From NCBI GenBank assembly GCA_004565275.1, contig SDOX01000002.1:1000884-1064883 (forward strand): 64,000 nucleotides of DNA, in the 5' to 3' direction. Below, one piece after another: positions 28,565-39,941 of this stretch; within the stretch, counting starts at the first letter, position 1; every line of letters begins with the position of its first letter. Below the pieces are notes generated by a model. It saw only the letters and a program-made list of their open reading frames with translations. It was not told the origin of the DNA and made no database searches. A program made the translations under genes and the position numbers. Source of the stretch: Nannochloropsis salina CCMP1776 (lineage: Eukaryota > Sar > Eustigmatophyceae > Eustigmatales > Monodopsidaceae).

Positions 28565-29177
28565 GTTTTGTGCCTGTATTCGCTAGTGGCTGCCCGACAA
28601 GCATGATTGTGGCATCTTGAAACGAAGGACGAGGGAGGAAATGTTGCTTTAGTAGCTAGGAGGCAGGAGGTTATTGCTCTGGTGACTAATTATGAGGACG
28701 AGACTGCCGCACGACGCATGAGTAGGAAATCGATAAACTGACAACCACAACATTATTTTTGATGGGAAGTGCCCGGATTCGAGATAAGGAATGCCCACTT
28801 CAGGGGTGCGTCGCATATTGACCCGGAGGAACGGAGGGTATCAGAAGAGCTGTCACGTCTCAGAGATCGCTCAACGGGCATGGTATCCGCACGTCCCATC
28901 GTGACCTTACTTTGCATTAGTTCCCGTTGATTTGCGTCAGGACTTGCAGGACACATGCACTCAATATGGACCTGGTAGGTTAAGTTTACGTGTGGATATT
29001 TTCAAAAGTTACATAACTGTCCAAGAACCGAACATCAGCAGGTCGTGGGCTTCCACCCCCACGCAATGCGCCACGGGGAGGAAACCTTTTCGATACTGTC
29101 CGCTAAGGTGTCTTCATGTCCAATGGGAAAAATGCTGGCTTCGTAAGAGAGAAATTTCGAAGTTGATACGGCGGGGT
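28565..29177. promoter_or_regulatory. divergent promoter region, GT71-like / RCC1 genes
   Basis: Head-to-head spacer of about 610 bp. The RCC1 frame is open upstream to 28932 with an ATG there, but that part shows no RCC1 features. Otherwise nothing is seen. Confidence 0.4.
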
Positions 29178-31582
29178 ATGGATGAGGAGGCGCCTTTGCG
29201 CTTTTACGGCTGTGGCATCAACTCATTTTTCCAGTTGGGGCCGCTGGTGAGTGAGTGCCCATCCCAGAGCGCTGGCGCGGCCACGCAAGCAAGCGATGAC
29301 GGTAGTGGCGCAATCGTACAAGCGCAAAACATCCACTTCACGTCTCAAGAGAGAAAAAGCGTCCTGCACCTGCCTCAGCCCCTAGCCCTGGAGCGTTACG
29401 TGGCCGAGGAGGACGGGCTCGTGCAAGACATCGCATGCGGGGCAACATTCACAATTGCCTTAACTTCGAGGGGAGTACCTTACCAATGGGGAACAATAAA
29501 TGGTGCGCGGGTACTGGGGGGACCGTGAAGAAAGAATGTGTTGTTCAATGAACGACAAGCGATGTGACAAGGACCAGGTCTGAGCCCTTTCCCTCCCTCT
29601 TGCTGACAGGACGGGCCTATCCCGAGCCCTCACGGGTCTCATTAGGCGTGCCGCTAAGATGTCTACAAGTGAGCTGCGGGCGGAAGCATGCGCTGGCGCT
29701 GATGGAGGGGGGATACGTGACGAGTTGGGGTGAGAGGGATGGGAGAGATCTCCAGGGGGAAGGGAGGAGGGAGGTGTTGACTCGTCGTCAGAGAGAACGG
29801 CGTGGCGTGTGTCCTCCCTCAAAAGCGTTGGAAATTCAGCCGTGCAACTCTCACACCCTCCTGATTTCTGTCTGCGACAGGCGTTGGGTACTTTGGGCAG
29901 CTCGGGCAAGGGGACAATCTGTCCAGCGACAGGCCTCGGCTCATCCACCATCTGGACCCCCCCCGACTGGGAGGAGACCGCGTGGTGGCGGTGGCCTGCG
30001 GGGGCCAGCACTCAGCAGTGCACACGGCCGGGCAGTCCGTCTTTTGCTTCGGCTTCAACCGCTACGGCCAGGTGGGGCAAGGCCAGGCGTGCAACAAGAT
30101 CTCCACCCCGCGGCCCGTGAATATGAGTGGGATAGGTGAGGACGTGGGATGGGTACTGGATCAAACAATTGCAACATATACACACACAAATGTGTGGGGA
30201 AGGCTAAGGGGGAAGGTCATGCGGTGGGCGGGCAAGGATCTCTTTACCCTGGGGTGTGTGAGTGTGGCGGAAGGGACGTCGGAAATGGAGGACGAAGTGG
30301 GCGGCCCCATCGCATTCCCGTTGCTTTTCCCCACTTTCTTTCGCGCTCCCAGGCTCCTCCCAGATCCGTCAACTCGTGTGCGGGCGCCACCACACCTCGG
30401 TCCTGACCGATAAGGGCCAGGTCTTCAGCTGGGGCGCGTCCTCCTTTGGCCGTTTGGGTCTGCCCGACCCCAAGAAAATCGTAGGCCTGCCAACGGAGGT
30501 CCCTGCCTTCCGGTGCTGCCCGCTGGCGGCCCTGGCCTGCGGGGATTTCCACGTCCTCGGTTTGGGCGTGGACGGGCGGGCCTACGCCTGGGGGTATGGC
30601 TCGGAGGGACAAGGGGGCCTAGGGGCGACCTTGCATTTGCGCACCCCGCGGCCGGTGGAAGGCCTGGAAGGGAGCCGGATCGCTCAGATTGCCTGTGGCG
30701 CCTGGTGGTCGATGGTGGTCACGGAAGCAGGGTGCGTGGGTGGAAAGGGGAGGGGTGGGTGGCGGGGCGTTCTGGTGTACGTGGGGGGGGGGAAAGGGGG
30801 TTCGTGTCTCGGGCCGAGAAAGGGGGGAAGAAGGGGACCCGGCGGCCCAGAGAGGGCGTGGAGGCCAGCCGTCGTATCTCTCCCCGGACGAGCCCTGCTC
30901 TTTCCCGCCTTGGCTCAGAAGGAATCGTGTTAACCTTCCCGCATGGCCCCTCATCCCGTCTCTCCTCCCCCTTCCTTTTCCTCCCTCGCACCCTAGTCGC
31001 CTGTACACGTGGGGCTATGGCGACGGCGGCTGGCTCGGGCTCGAGCGTGCTTCCAAGCTCCCATACGTGGAGCCGTGTCCCCCAGTCACCAAGTATGGGG
31101 CCACCTGCTCCTTTGACAGCGATTTCAACGCCTGTCTGCCGGCCGTGGTCTCAACGTTATCGCACCTTCGCGTCGAAAAAGTAGTGGCGGGGGGGGGGCA
31201 CACCATCATCTTGGCCAGGAGAATCCAGAGAAGGTTTTCACGGGCAGAAAGAAAGGTCGTGCAAGGATTGGATGGACATGGAGTCGGGGAAGGGAGGGCG
31301 GGGGAGCAGGACCGCAGGGCAAGGGGAGGGGAAGACGTGCCGTACGCCCTGATGGAATCGATCTCCTTGGCAGATGCGGCGAGGGGGACGCAAAGGAATA
31401 CGTCGGAAACAGGAGAGATGGGGATGCTGGGTATGGAAGAGTCTGTGCCTCATACCAGCCGGCATGCAAACAGAGCCTCGTGCTGTGAAAATGCTAACGA
31501 GAGCACCTCTTCTTCCTCCACGTCCTCCTCTTCTTTTTCTTCCTCCTCACACGCTCCGGGGTCTATCATGCCCAGCACCTGA
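29178..31582 (+). CDS. RCC1-repeat beta-propeller protein
   Basis: Five exons, 29178-29502, 29610-29729, 29881-30135, 30353-30731 and 30997-31582, all with GT-AG ends and matching phase, give 554 aa. RCC1 blades are evident: YGCGINSFFQLG, ACGATFTIALTSRGVPYQWG, SCGRKHALALMEGGYVTSWG, VGYFGQLGQGD, ACGGQHSAVHTAGQSVFCFG, CGRHHTSVLTDKGQVFSWG, ACGDFHVLGLGVDGRAYAWG and TWGYGDGGWLG, about seven blades. The C-terminal 120 residues after GGGHTIILARR are charged then Ser-rich, with no domain. RCC1 proteins include Ran-GEFs and many regulators; the extra loops and lack of the Ran-binding signature leave the role open. Four introns make it one of the most interrupted genes here. Confidence 0.86.
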
Positions 31583-32300
31583 CTTACAAAGACGCGAAGC
31601 CGCAAAAGCGGTCATGTACAGAGCATAAACAAATACTGGACGATAAGGGCGCACGTAAGGAAGAAGTGATGGAACGTATCAACATTGTACCTTCGTACTT
31701 CCGTTTCTCGTTATCAGTGGTGACAAAACACGACTGTTGCGCAAGCACCGTCAATTTTTCCTTTTACCCTACCCATGGACAGCATCTTTGTGGAATCTTT
31801 GGACTTGTTGACGACGTAGCGCAAGGATTTATTTATTTCATTGTTCCCGTCCTTTCTTTTCCTTTCCCCCGTCGACTGGACCACGGGGAGGCCCGCTTAA
31901 TGCAAGTCCAACAAAACAGAAGAGCGTGTATACGTCGTGACAGCACCACGCCGTCGATGAATTCGTCACATGCCCATTCATTCAACATGCTCATGAGCCT
32001 GGTCGCGATTCCGGGAAGCACGCTGGCATGGCATTAAAAACCCGGTTGCCCTGTGGCGGGAATTTTCAAAGCTCCAATGCAAAATATTACGCCATCGCTG
32101 TGAGCTGGTTTTCGTCCGGACTCGTCATTGTGCCCATAGTCGTCTTTTACTGTGTCTTTCCTCTCACGCGAACACACCATTTCAATAGCAGTGCTCACGG
32201 GCACATGTTTTTCACCCTTCCGCGTAAATTAGGTTTGCGGGCCCGCTGCACTCTCCTCTCTGCGTGCATCGAGACGAAAGCACATCATAAGCAGCAGTCC
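31583..32300. other. intergenic, RCC1 downstream / plastid-protein upstream
   Basis: About 720 bp between two plus-strand genes. The downstream gene's frame is open from 32028 with an ATG, but I prefer the ATG at 32301 because a signal peptide follows it. Nothing else is seen. Confidence 0.45.
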
Positions 32301-33083
32301 ATGTATGCGCCGCAACGATTGGTGTCGGCTCGAATCCTATTCCGGCATCCTTCTCTTCTGTTTCTTCCGGTGCTGATGGGGCTCTGCACGCTTGTTCCCG
32401 ACGTGACTCGTGCTTTTACGCCGCTGTACATATCATCCCCCCCCGCGTCGTCGCCCTCCGTAAGACATTCCTTCGCTTCACCTTCAGCGCGACAGTGCCA
32501 GACGAGAAGAAGATCTCCATGGGATCCTACACACGACCTCGTGCGCCGTGCGATGCAAACAGTTGGGCACGATGCGGCGGTGGAGACGGCCTTACCCTTG
32601 CTTTTTGGCTCGTGGACTCTGGAGGAGAAGCGTGTGATTCAACCCCTGTGGGGTATGAAACCCGTGCGCCACGCGGGCGCCTTGGGTATGGCCGATGGTT
32701 CATCTTCCACATTCGAGGTCTTGCTGCGACCTAAAGGTCGCCTAGATCAACCGGTTGACAGCGCGGTGCGGGGCTTGGACTGGACCCTGAACTTCAAAGA
32801 CATGTACGCAACGGGCCGCTTGGAGTTCAAAATCGTGCATCCCCCCCCGGACAAGAAGTTGATCGCCAACGACCAGATTCCCCACATTCATTACTACTCT
32901 GGGACGTTTTGCGACGGTCTCGACCGTGTGGAGGGCTTTGTAGAGAGGTACGCGGATATCGAGGATGAAAAGTTAGGACCGATCCGAAAGAAAGTGCGGA
33001 TCGGGAAATTTTGCCTTGAGAAAAAGAAGGAGGAAAAGGGGGAGGCGAAGGATAGCATGGTGGCAGCCAGTCTATTGGCCTAG
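32301..33083 (+). CDS. plastid-targeted protein of unknown function
   Basis: The product is 260 aa and I do not recognise its family. Residues 1-35 form a signal peptide (ILFRHPSLLFLPVLMGLC) ending in TRAFTPLY, the Ala-Phe plastid cleavage motif, followed by a Ser/Pro/Arg-rich transit-like stretch to about residue 75. The mature part (DLVRRAMQTVGHDAAVETAL, then RGLDWTLNFKDMYATGRLEF, and the C-terminal KKVRIGKFCLEKKKEEK) is soluble, mixed alpha/beta, with a Trp-rich core and no membrane helix. The frame is open back to 32028 with an earlier ATG; choosing 32301 places the signal peptide at the N-terminus. Compact, single exon, same strand as FAD4 but 2 kb away, so no shared transcript is implied. 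Confidence 0.7.
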   Translation: MYAPQRLVSARILFRHPSLLFLPVLMGLCTLVPDVTRAFTPLYISSPPASSPSVRHSFASPSARQCQTRRRSPWDPTHDLVRRAMQTVGHDAAVETALPLLFGSWTLEEKRVIQPLWGMKPVRHAGALGMADGSSSTFEVLLRPKGRLDQPVDSAVRGLDWTLNFKDMYATGRLEFKIVHPPPDKKLIANDQIPHIHYYSGTFCDGLDRVEGFVERYADIEDEKLGPIRKKVRIGKFCLEKKKEEKGEAKDSMVAASLLA

Positions 33084-35103
33084 GAGGGGTGGGGGGGGTG
33101 CTCACTGACCACCCCGCAAATGACTTGTCCTGATGATGTCGGGTTGAATATGTGAGGACGTTGCGTGAGAGGCAAGTGCGTCGGGCGCGGATTGTGGGAA
33201 GCCATGTACATACTTCAGTTCCGACTAGGAAAAGGGCCTGCCAATGTATTTAAACGGTGGATGGTAACCATGTGTTTTCTGAGAAGAAACGGGTAGTGAA
33301 AGACGTGTTGTAGTGTACTTCTAGCATCTATCCCGCCTGGGTGGATCGTAGTCCAAAGCGCAGGACCGGGTCCGTGATACGACGAATCGTGCCACGTGTC
33401 GCCCCTGATGTGCCCTGCTTCAAGAGCCTTCAGACAAGGAGGATTCGCGCATGTGGATGCCAGACACAGAAGAGCTTTCCGGTGTGACGAAAAGTCGTTG
33501 ATAAAAAGTCAAAGCTTGAGTAAACATACATACAGCTTTACACGATTACTTAATTCCTACTGAGGGTTTATACTGCATTTATAGGTGCACGGTGCAGGTC
33601 GTTATTGTTGATTTTATGGGCAAATTTGGGTCTTCGGGGAAGCTCCATCAATCTTGGTGTCGGAATTCTCGGCCGAGAAATTTACAGCCAGGCTGAAATA
33701 TTCCACCATAGGACAGAATACTGCGCGTACTAACAGCCACTTGCATTTTCTACATACAGCGAAGGTCATAATCTTGAAAAAGATATCCATCTCATGCATG
33801 TAATCCTCAATGAAACACACTCATTATGGCATGCACTTAATCGCCATTGAAAAAGAAAAAAAGTGTACACGATACATAAAATGATAATATTTTTGCCCAT
33901 GTAGGCACAACTGACGGTTTGTCGCTCTTCACCTGTCCATTGAATAATCACGATCGCTTTGTGATGCTCTAAAACTTAATCTCCCTATTGTAAGCGCATG
34001 TCATTAAAGGCCTTTATATCAAGGACAGTTTTGTGACAGAACACGATACGCGGTACTGCGTTTTTGGATCTTCTCCCGGGACAGTCCCTGATACTTGCAT
34101 CAGGTCCTTGAAGCATTGGTACAGATTAGAAAAGGATGGCTCGATGGGTATCAGCTTTCTATTCGCTTGATTTTTATTTCTGGCATAATGGAAGTATGAT
34201 GGTTGCGGACGCTGGTGATTTGACTTCGGTTACCTGACCAACTTCGACGAATGGAGTGTGTGAATTTAAGGAATAACTGACTTCAGTTTCCTTGAAAGAA
34301 ATACCTTGAAGGAATCTTTTGCATTTTTTTTCTTGCTTGCCTTGCCATACCCACGCTTTTGCCACGATCTCCAGACAGAGATCCCATGATGGGTGGCAAT
34401 GAAGGAGCTCTCCCGATGAGCACTCTTCCCCCGCGCGGCCCAGTAACTATTTGGACACTCGTGACTTTTGGGGCATTTTTACGTCTCTCGGAATGGATAA
34501 AGTATTTTCACGCGTATCGTTTCTCATATGCTTCCCGTATTCGTGTTTTACACTGGTGTAGCGTAATTCTCTCTCACCTGCTGATATAATCTGATAAAGT
34601 ATCGGAACAAATACGATCACCGTTTAAAATAATATCGATAGAAAAGTCAGCAACTTCGTCATCTTATTTTTCTTGGAAATCCTCTTACGGCTCTCTTCCA
34701 ATTTGGGTGGAAGGAGGACGACAATAACGTTAATTGTCCATGTATACATGTGCTGCACACAAACATGTATGCGAAAGTTCGAAATCTGAGGTCGGCATAG
34801 GGCGACAGCTGACGTTCGCGGACGCCAGATCCAGGGTATGTCAGCACTTCGTGACTCAGGTTTTTGTTCCATTAGGGGTATGACGGAGGAAAGCCGAAGG
34901 TTGTTGCGCGACAAAAGCTGGCAATTACTGTGTTCTGACAGACACATGCTTTTTGGTTGATTAATGTTGTCAACCATTTTTGGTCGTCCATCGTTTTTGT
35001 TGACTTGGCTTCATACCAGATCTTCGAAGGCGTTGCCGTTCTCTCCACCACTTCACCGTTTGTGAATCTTATTTTATGTTTTACACACTATACAGGGAGT
35101 AAA
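33084..35103. other. 2-kb gene-poor interval
   Basis: No credible coding frame on either strand; composition is more AT-rich than the flanks, especially 33480-34020. The right end must hold the FAD4 promoter. No RNA gene or repeat was recognised. Confidence 0.5.
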
Positions 35104-36204
35104 ATGAAGCCCTACACGACCGTTACTATTGCGACTCTAGCCATTGGTGCAGTAGCTGTGCACGGCTTCGTTATCCCAGCCCCATCGTCTCGACGCATCT
35201 CGCACCATCCGTGGAGCTCCACCAGGTTTATGCGAGATGTCGACGTGTTACAATCCACAACACTGCCGTCTGACACACCTGGTATCAGTAGTAATAGCAT
35301 AGTAACCAATGGCTTGTACCCGTCCGATCCAGTTGACGACGCAAGCTGTGTATCTACAGAAACAAACCTTCCAATCTCCTTGAGGAACGACCGTATCGTT
35401 GAGAAGAAGCCAAAGCGGAGAGGCCCACCGCCACCTGTCATGGTAGCAGACGGTGACGTCCTGGAAAGTTCTTGGATCCATCGTTCGTACGTGGCCACGC
35501 ATTATCTCGTCACGCTGGCAGCTATGCAACAGGTGGCGTCTACGTATGCGGGTAGCGGGGGGGTGACGCCCGGGGACCTGACTTTGTTGGCCGCGACGAC
35601 GGCTTTCTCCGTCATCTTCTCCGATTTTTTCAGCGGAATTTTCCACTGGTCGGTGGATAATTATGGGAACGGAAAGACGCCGGTGTTGGGCACAGTGATC
35701 GAGGCCTTTCAAGGGCACCACGACGCGCCGTGGACGATCACGTACCGGCAATTCAGCAATAACGTGCACAAGATCACCAAAATCACCATCCCCGCTATGC
35801 TAGCCATTGTAGCCCTTCACCCGTCTTCTCCTCTCGTCACGTTATCTGCAACTCTGTTCTTCAATCTGCAGGTACTCAGCCAGGAATTCCACAAGTTCTC
35901 GCACTTGTCCAAGCCTCCCGCTTGGGCGGTGAGGCTTCAAGACCTGGGCCTGATTATTTCCCGGAAAGAGCACGGACAACATCACTCCAGCCCATTTGAC
36001 AGCAACTATTGCATCTTGACGGGTACTTGCAATCGTATGTTGGATGAAAGTGGGTTCTTCCGGTTTTTGGAGAAAGCAGTGTACGATGTGACCGGCGTGA
36101 TGCCGAACTGTTGGAAGCAAGGCTCTTCGGAGTTTCGAGCAGAGATGTTAGTAGGAAGAAGGGGTGGAGCGGATACGGACATGGTGAACGAGAAGATGGA
36201 TTGA
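35104..36204 (+). CDS. FAD4: FAD4/Kua-type fatty acid desaturase, plastid
   Basis: The 366-aa product belongs to the TMEM189/Kua/FAD4 desaturases. Histidine clusters are visible: FSGIFHWSVDNYG, FQGHHDAPW, QEFHKFSHL and RKEHGQHHSSPFDSNYC. In plants FAD4 makes the 16:1 delta-3-trans acyl group of plastid phosphatidylglycerol with a peroxiredoxin-like partner; animal relatives make plasmenyl lipids. ATG 35104 starts a signal peptide (TIATLAIGAVAVHGFVIPAP) with Gly-Phe at cleavage, i.e. a bipartite plastid signal, which favours FAD4 over the ER relative. The frame is open another 49 codons upstream but that ATG lies before the in-frame presequence. Single exon. Confidence 0.9.
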   Translation: MKPYTTVTIATLAIGAVAVHGFVIPAPSSRRISHHPWSSTRFMRDVDVLQSTTLPSDTPGISSNSIVTNGLYPSDPVDDASCVSTETNLPISLRNDRIVEKKPKRRGPPPPVMVADGDVLESSWIHRSYVATHYLVTLAAMQQVASTYAGSGGVTPGDLTLLAATTAFSVIFSDFFSGIFHWSVDNYGNGKTPVLGTVIEAFQGHHDAPWTITYRQFSNNVHKITKITIPAMLAIVALHPSSPLVTLSATLFFNLQVLSQEFHKFSHLSKPPAWAVRLQDLGLIISRKEHGQHHSSPFDSNYCILTGTCNRMLDESGFFRFLEKAVYDVTGVMPNCWKQGSSEFRAEMLVGRRGGADTDMVNEKMD

Positions 36205-37002
36205 GAGGAGTGACGCGGCAAGTTGCTCGGAAGGGATAAGGAGATAGCGAAGTCCTGGGAAGCCTGTCCAGCATGTCCTTGACGTTGGGTGGAGAAGGGA
36301 GAGCAGAGGCTGTTCAAGTCATGCGACTCAAGGGAGAAGAATGTGAAGGTATCCACGATGTATATTACCATTTGTGGTGGTGTCTCGGTGTGTTTGTGCC
36401 AAGGAAGCGGACCGGTAGGACGCTGACGCACATAGCCATGCTGACCGCACCCCTGCCCCGTAATTGTGGGAGGGGAGAAGGCCAAAAAGAGTAACCGGAA
36501 CCAGAACGAACTCAGTGGAAGCGACAAGAGTGCAGCGTCTCCGTGTTGTGCTCGGTTGCTGAGTTTTTTGCAGGTACCCTGTCGATCCGTTCGGATATTT
36601 GAAGAACTGATGCGAAATTTTGTTCACTGGAAGGGTGGTTCCCGCACCGGGGTGACAAAGCGCGACTGCAGTGAGACCTGGGACATTCAGCTAGAAACAT
36701 GAAAGAAAATGTTATGTTTTATATCCTGGAGCCCACCGTTCGCGCCGCTTCGGTCTTGGTCATGATTCTTTTTTCCTGTAACTGTTACCCCTTCTCCTCG
36801 CTGCCTGCTGAAGTCCTTCGAAGGGGCGAAAGCACTGGTGCCTCGAGACCATCCGAACCCTTTGCAGGTACCCCTTCTTTCTATTCCCCTACTCATCTTC
36901 GGCCGACAATTTTCTCGTGAGGATCCCCGCATAGATTCCTACACCGGACTCTGGTCTATCGGACCCTACCTCATAGTCTGGATACTACATGGCCGTGCGC
37001 GT
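36205..37002. other. intergenic between convergent FAD4 and FKBP2
   Basis: About 800 bp of presumed 3' sequence. Short frames on both strands are not supported. Confidence 0.45.
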
Positions 37003-37956
37003 TCAGAACTCTTTGCCCTTGTCCGAGTTGTTGATGCCCAGAAGCTCCACTTCGAAGACCAAGGTGGCCCCGCCGGGGATCTTGGCGCCCTGCGAATGAT
37101 TGGGGAAGCATGGTGCCGTGACAAAGTTAGCCGTCTGAGGGGGGGACGAACGTACTCGAAATAATGCAATAAAGGAACTGTGTACAAAAAGACAGCCGTT
37201 TGCGCAACAAATGGCACACATTACGGTGGTGAACGTGACGTATAGCCCGACGTTGACCGAGCATGGGATCAGGGCAACGAGATGACTCACCGCGCCACGG
37301 TCTCCGTACCCAAGAGACGACGGGATCGTCAAACGACGTTTCTCGCCCACGCCTGTCAAATCATGGAGGGACAATGTCAGGCGTACGGCGTTGAGTAGGC
37401 TCAGAGACGAATGAGGGTGCTAGAGGGGACGAAGTCGACAGAAACAGGCACCGAGGACATGTTCCTTGATAAACCAAGCCCCCCTGTTCACTTACACATG
37501 TTCAAGAGGCCATTGTCCCAACCCTTGATAACCTGTCCAAGCACAGTATGGAGCGCGTGAGAAAAGGTCTTCGTGCAAACGGAAAGCCGCGAAAGGAGGC
37601 ATGTCAAAGAGGAAGACGCACCTGGCCCTGCCCCAGCTTGAATTCGAAAGGTTGGTTGCGGTCCAAGCTTGAATCAAACTTGCTCCCATCCTTGTACAGG
37701 GTCCCCGTGTAATGCATTGACAACATGTCACCCTTCTTAGACTTTATGTCGCAAGAGTCCGGGCGGAATTTGACACCTACGCGCTGTTGGAAGAATATCA
37801 CTGTGAGGCCCCGCACACCTTTGAACAAGACCCTCCTTCCGCGTCTCCCCTTACCAATTTCTCGTTCGGGTCTAGATCCACGCCATCCCCCTGTTTAGCA
37901 GAGGCCGTCAAGACCACCACGGCCGAGAGAGTCAGGAAGAAAAGGCGGCGAAGCAT
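37003..37956 (-). CDS. FKBP2: ER-type FKBP peptidyl-prolyl isomerase
   Basis: Five exons on the minus strand, 37855-37956, 37622-37783, 37496-37532, 37291-37352 and 37003-37089, join in phase to 149 aa. The first exon is a signal peptide ([20 protein letters not shown]). The rest matches FKBP2/FKBP13 closely: [73 protein letters not shown] and [12 protein letters not shown]506-pocket residues (Tyr, Phe-Asp, Val-Ile, Trp, Tyr) are kept, and both FKBP13-type cysteines are present (DSCDIKS, NMCVGEK), which form a disulfide in relatives. The enzyme folds proteins in the ER or secretory path. The C-terminus is KGKEF rather than a classical KDEL signal. One exon is only 37 nt. Confidence 0.95.
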
Positions 37957-38265
37957 GGTGCTTTTCGGGAGTCGCTGTATCGGGATTGGTTTGAATCAGC
38001 ATCTCGCTCAAATCAGCCATTATGGGGTTTCAGTTGTGGGGAAAAACAGGCCAGAGAAATATGTATCTCTAATTCACCACCCGCATCAACCAAAGCGAAT
38101 AAAATTTGCCGAATCCACGGGGATGGCAGCAAACATTCAGCGTGGCCTTTCGAGGGTCGTGGAGGGGCTTTCATTTTGAAACGATGTTTTCTTGGGCGAG
38201 TCTCGTCCGTGCTGGCGATATCCCGACATTGCGGAGGCTAACATGAATCTATTACGCTTGCGCTC
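37957..38265. promoter_or_regulatory. divergent promoter region, FKBP2 / hydrolase
   Basis: A 309-bp head-to-head spacer; no specific motif recognised. Confidence 0.4.
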
Positions 38266-39543
38266 ATGCCACAGAGAAAACTGGGGGCTTCTCAGAATGT
38301 CATCCTCTGCCTGGCAATTTTGTCAGCACCCCTTACAAGTCGAAATCAAATTTGTAGCCTGAGAAGCCAGGACACTACTCGTCCATCCCTGCTTCTTAAC
38401 CGGCAAGAAACCTCCTCCTGTACAGTGACCAGTTTTGCTCCCTCGCCCGCCCTCGCAGTTGCTCCCCTATGGTCATGGTCGCCACTTTCTTTCTTCAGTG
38501 CAATTGAAACCTCTCGCGGGCACAATTATCTGTGCGCCTGCCGACACGGGCGGGTTCGAGGCTGGCATCCTCTTACAAATGCACCGTTAGTCCGTGCCTT
38601 GGGTGACAACTTTGAAGACCAATTAAAGCAAACGACCGCCACTACTTATTCCTTTGGACCTGAGAAGCTTTCCACCATGCCCTCAACCGCATCCAGGTCA
38701 GCTGCAACGCTTCGAGAGGTGGATGTCCGCGTCCCGTCGAGGGACGGTGTGCATATTGCCTGCAAAGTTAGTAACAAACGAAGCCCTTACGCGGTCGTCA
38801 TATCTCACCCCTACGGACCGTTAGGAGGCCATTTGGGAAACAACGTCGTGTGGGCTCTAACCCAGCACCTGTCTCGTTTCGGGTTTACGACCCTGCGGTT
38901 CAACTTTCGGGGCGTCCTCCCGTCCACGGGTGGCACGTCTTGGACGGGGGCAGGAGAGAAAGCGGACATGCGTGCCGTCTGCGAGTATGCCTTGACGGCG
39001 CTTCAAGACCCGCCACAAAAACTTTTGATCGTGGGGTACAGTCATGGCAGCGTGGTAGGCGCGGCCCTAGGGGGGGAAATGCCCGAAGTGCATGCCTACG
39101 CTGCAATTGCTTATCCCTTCAGTGTCGCTTTCGCTCTGACACTGTTCAATCATCGGGGATTCCTGGATTCGGCAGCACAGGGAAACAAGCACAAACTGTT
39201 TGTCATGGGGAGCCATGATCAATTCACGGGGCTCAGTGCCTTTGCTCGAAGGACGCGCGAGCTTCCCCCCCCCACCGAAGTGGTGACCATGGAGGGGGCT
39301 GACCACTTCTTCTTTGGGAGGGAGGCACCCTTGTGTACTATCGTTCAGACGTGGCTCGAGAAAGTGTTCGGCACTGATGACTTGAAGCTGGTTACGGCGT
39401 CGGCTGATCCTCTTACTCTCGCCCCTGTGAGTGCCTCCCTACCGGCCGCGCAATTGCAGGCGTCAGCCGACCGAGGTATGGGCCATCATGGCTTCGAAGG
39501 GAGGATTGAGGGTACGGACGGAATTGAGCACGGAGACCTGTGA
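38266..39543 (+). CDS. alpha/beta hydrolase (GxSxG)
   Basis: The 425-aa single-exon product has an alpha/beta-hydrolase core from about residue 145: VVISHPYGPLGGHLGNN (oxyanion region), FTTLRFNFRGVLPSTGG, the nucleophile elbow VGYSHGS, the acid in FVMGSHDQFTG and the histidine in EGADHFFFGRE. This matches the COG2945-like group of small esterases. The first 140 residues are Ser/Thr/Pro-rich with a hydrophobic start (VILCLAILSAPL) and could be a targeting extension; an internal ATG at 38677 just before the core is an alternative start. The C-terminal 60 residues are low-complexity. Substrate unknown. It ends tail-to-tail with XPA, with an inverted-repeat element in between. Confidence 0.78.
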   Translation: MPQRKLGASQNVILCLAILSAPLTSRNQICSLRSQDTTRPSLLLNRQETSSCTVTSFAPSPALAVAPLWSWSPLSFFSAIETSRGHNYLCACRHGRVRGWHPLTNAPLVRALGDNFEDQLKQTTATTYSFGPEKLSTMPSTASRSAATLREVDVRVPSRDGVHIACKVSNKRSPYAVVISHPYGPLGGHLGNNVVWALTQHLSRFGFTTLRFNFRGVLPSTGGTSWTGAGEKADMRAVCEYALTALQDPPQKLLIVGYSHGSVVGAALGGEMPEVHAYAAIAYPFSVAFALTLFNHRGFLDSAAQGNKHKLFVMGSHDQFTGLSAFARRTRELPPPTEVVTMEGADHFFFGREAPLCTIVQTWLEKVFGTDDLKLVTASADPLTLAPVSASLPAAQLQASADRGMGHHGFEGRIEGTDGIEHGDL

Positions 39544-39700
39544 CGCGGGTAGGCAAGAGCTAATAAATGAGCTAGATATTTGATACCTGACTGGAGTATC
39601 TGGATTTGATTACGCCTTCTTTCGGAACCAGCGTTTTTTTTTCTTTGACCGACTTAATCACATGATTAGGCGTGTTGTGGAATTGTGTCGTCGAATCAAT

Positions 39701-39924
39701 CGCCCGACACAACAAGAACCTCGACCTGACAACGTTGGACAGATGGATTAGTGCACTTCGAGAACTTCGGAGCGCAAGGTATCTCCAACCTAACCAGAAT
39801 GTGGGGCAGGAGACTCATGATTTTGGTTAGGTTGGTAATACCTTGGTCGAAGGTGGACGTGGGAAACGCCTTGCGCCCAAAAATTCTCGAAACGTTCAGT
39901 GCACTAGTCACGAAGTGTTGGGCG
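39701..39924. mobile_element. MITE-like imperfect inverted repeat
   Basis: About 224 bp. The outer ends CGCCCGACAC (39701-39710) and GTGTTGGGCG (39915-39924) are inverted copies with one mismatch. Inner blocks also pair: TAGTGCACT (39749-39757) with AGTGCACTA (39898-39906), GCGCAAGG (39772-39779) with CCTTGCGC (39868-39875), and CCAACCTAACCA (39785-39796) with TGGTTAGGTTGG (39824-39835). The right arm has an extra block of about 29 nt. I see no clear target-site duplication and no coding content. It sits between two converging genes, 17 bp from the XPA stop, so it could equally be a structured 3' element. Confidence 0.6.
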
Positions 39925-39941
39925 AACAACTTCCGGAGCCT

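Noticed and set aside
38548-38570. GGTTCGAGGC as a tRNA T-arm
   Set aside because: It lies inside the hydrolase coding frame and no acceptor or D-arm partner is present.
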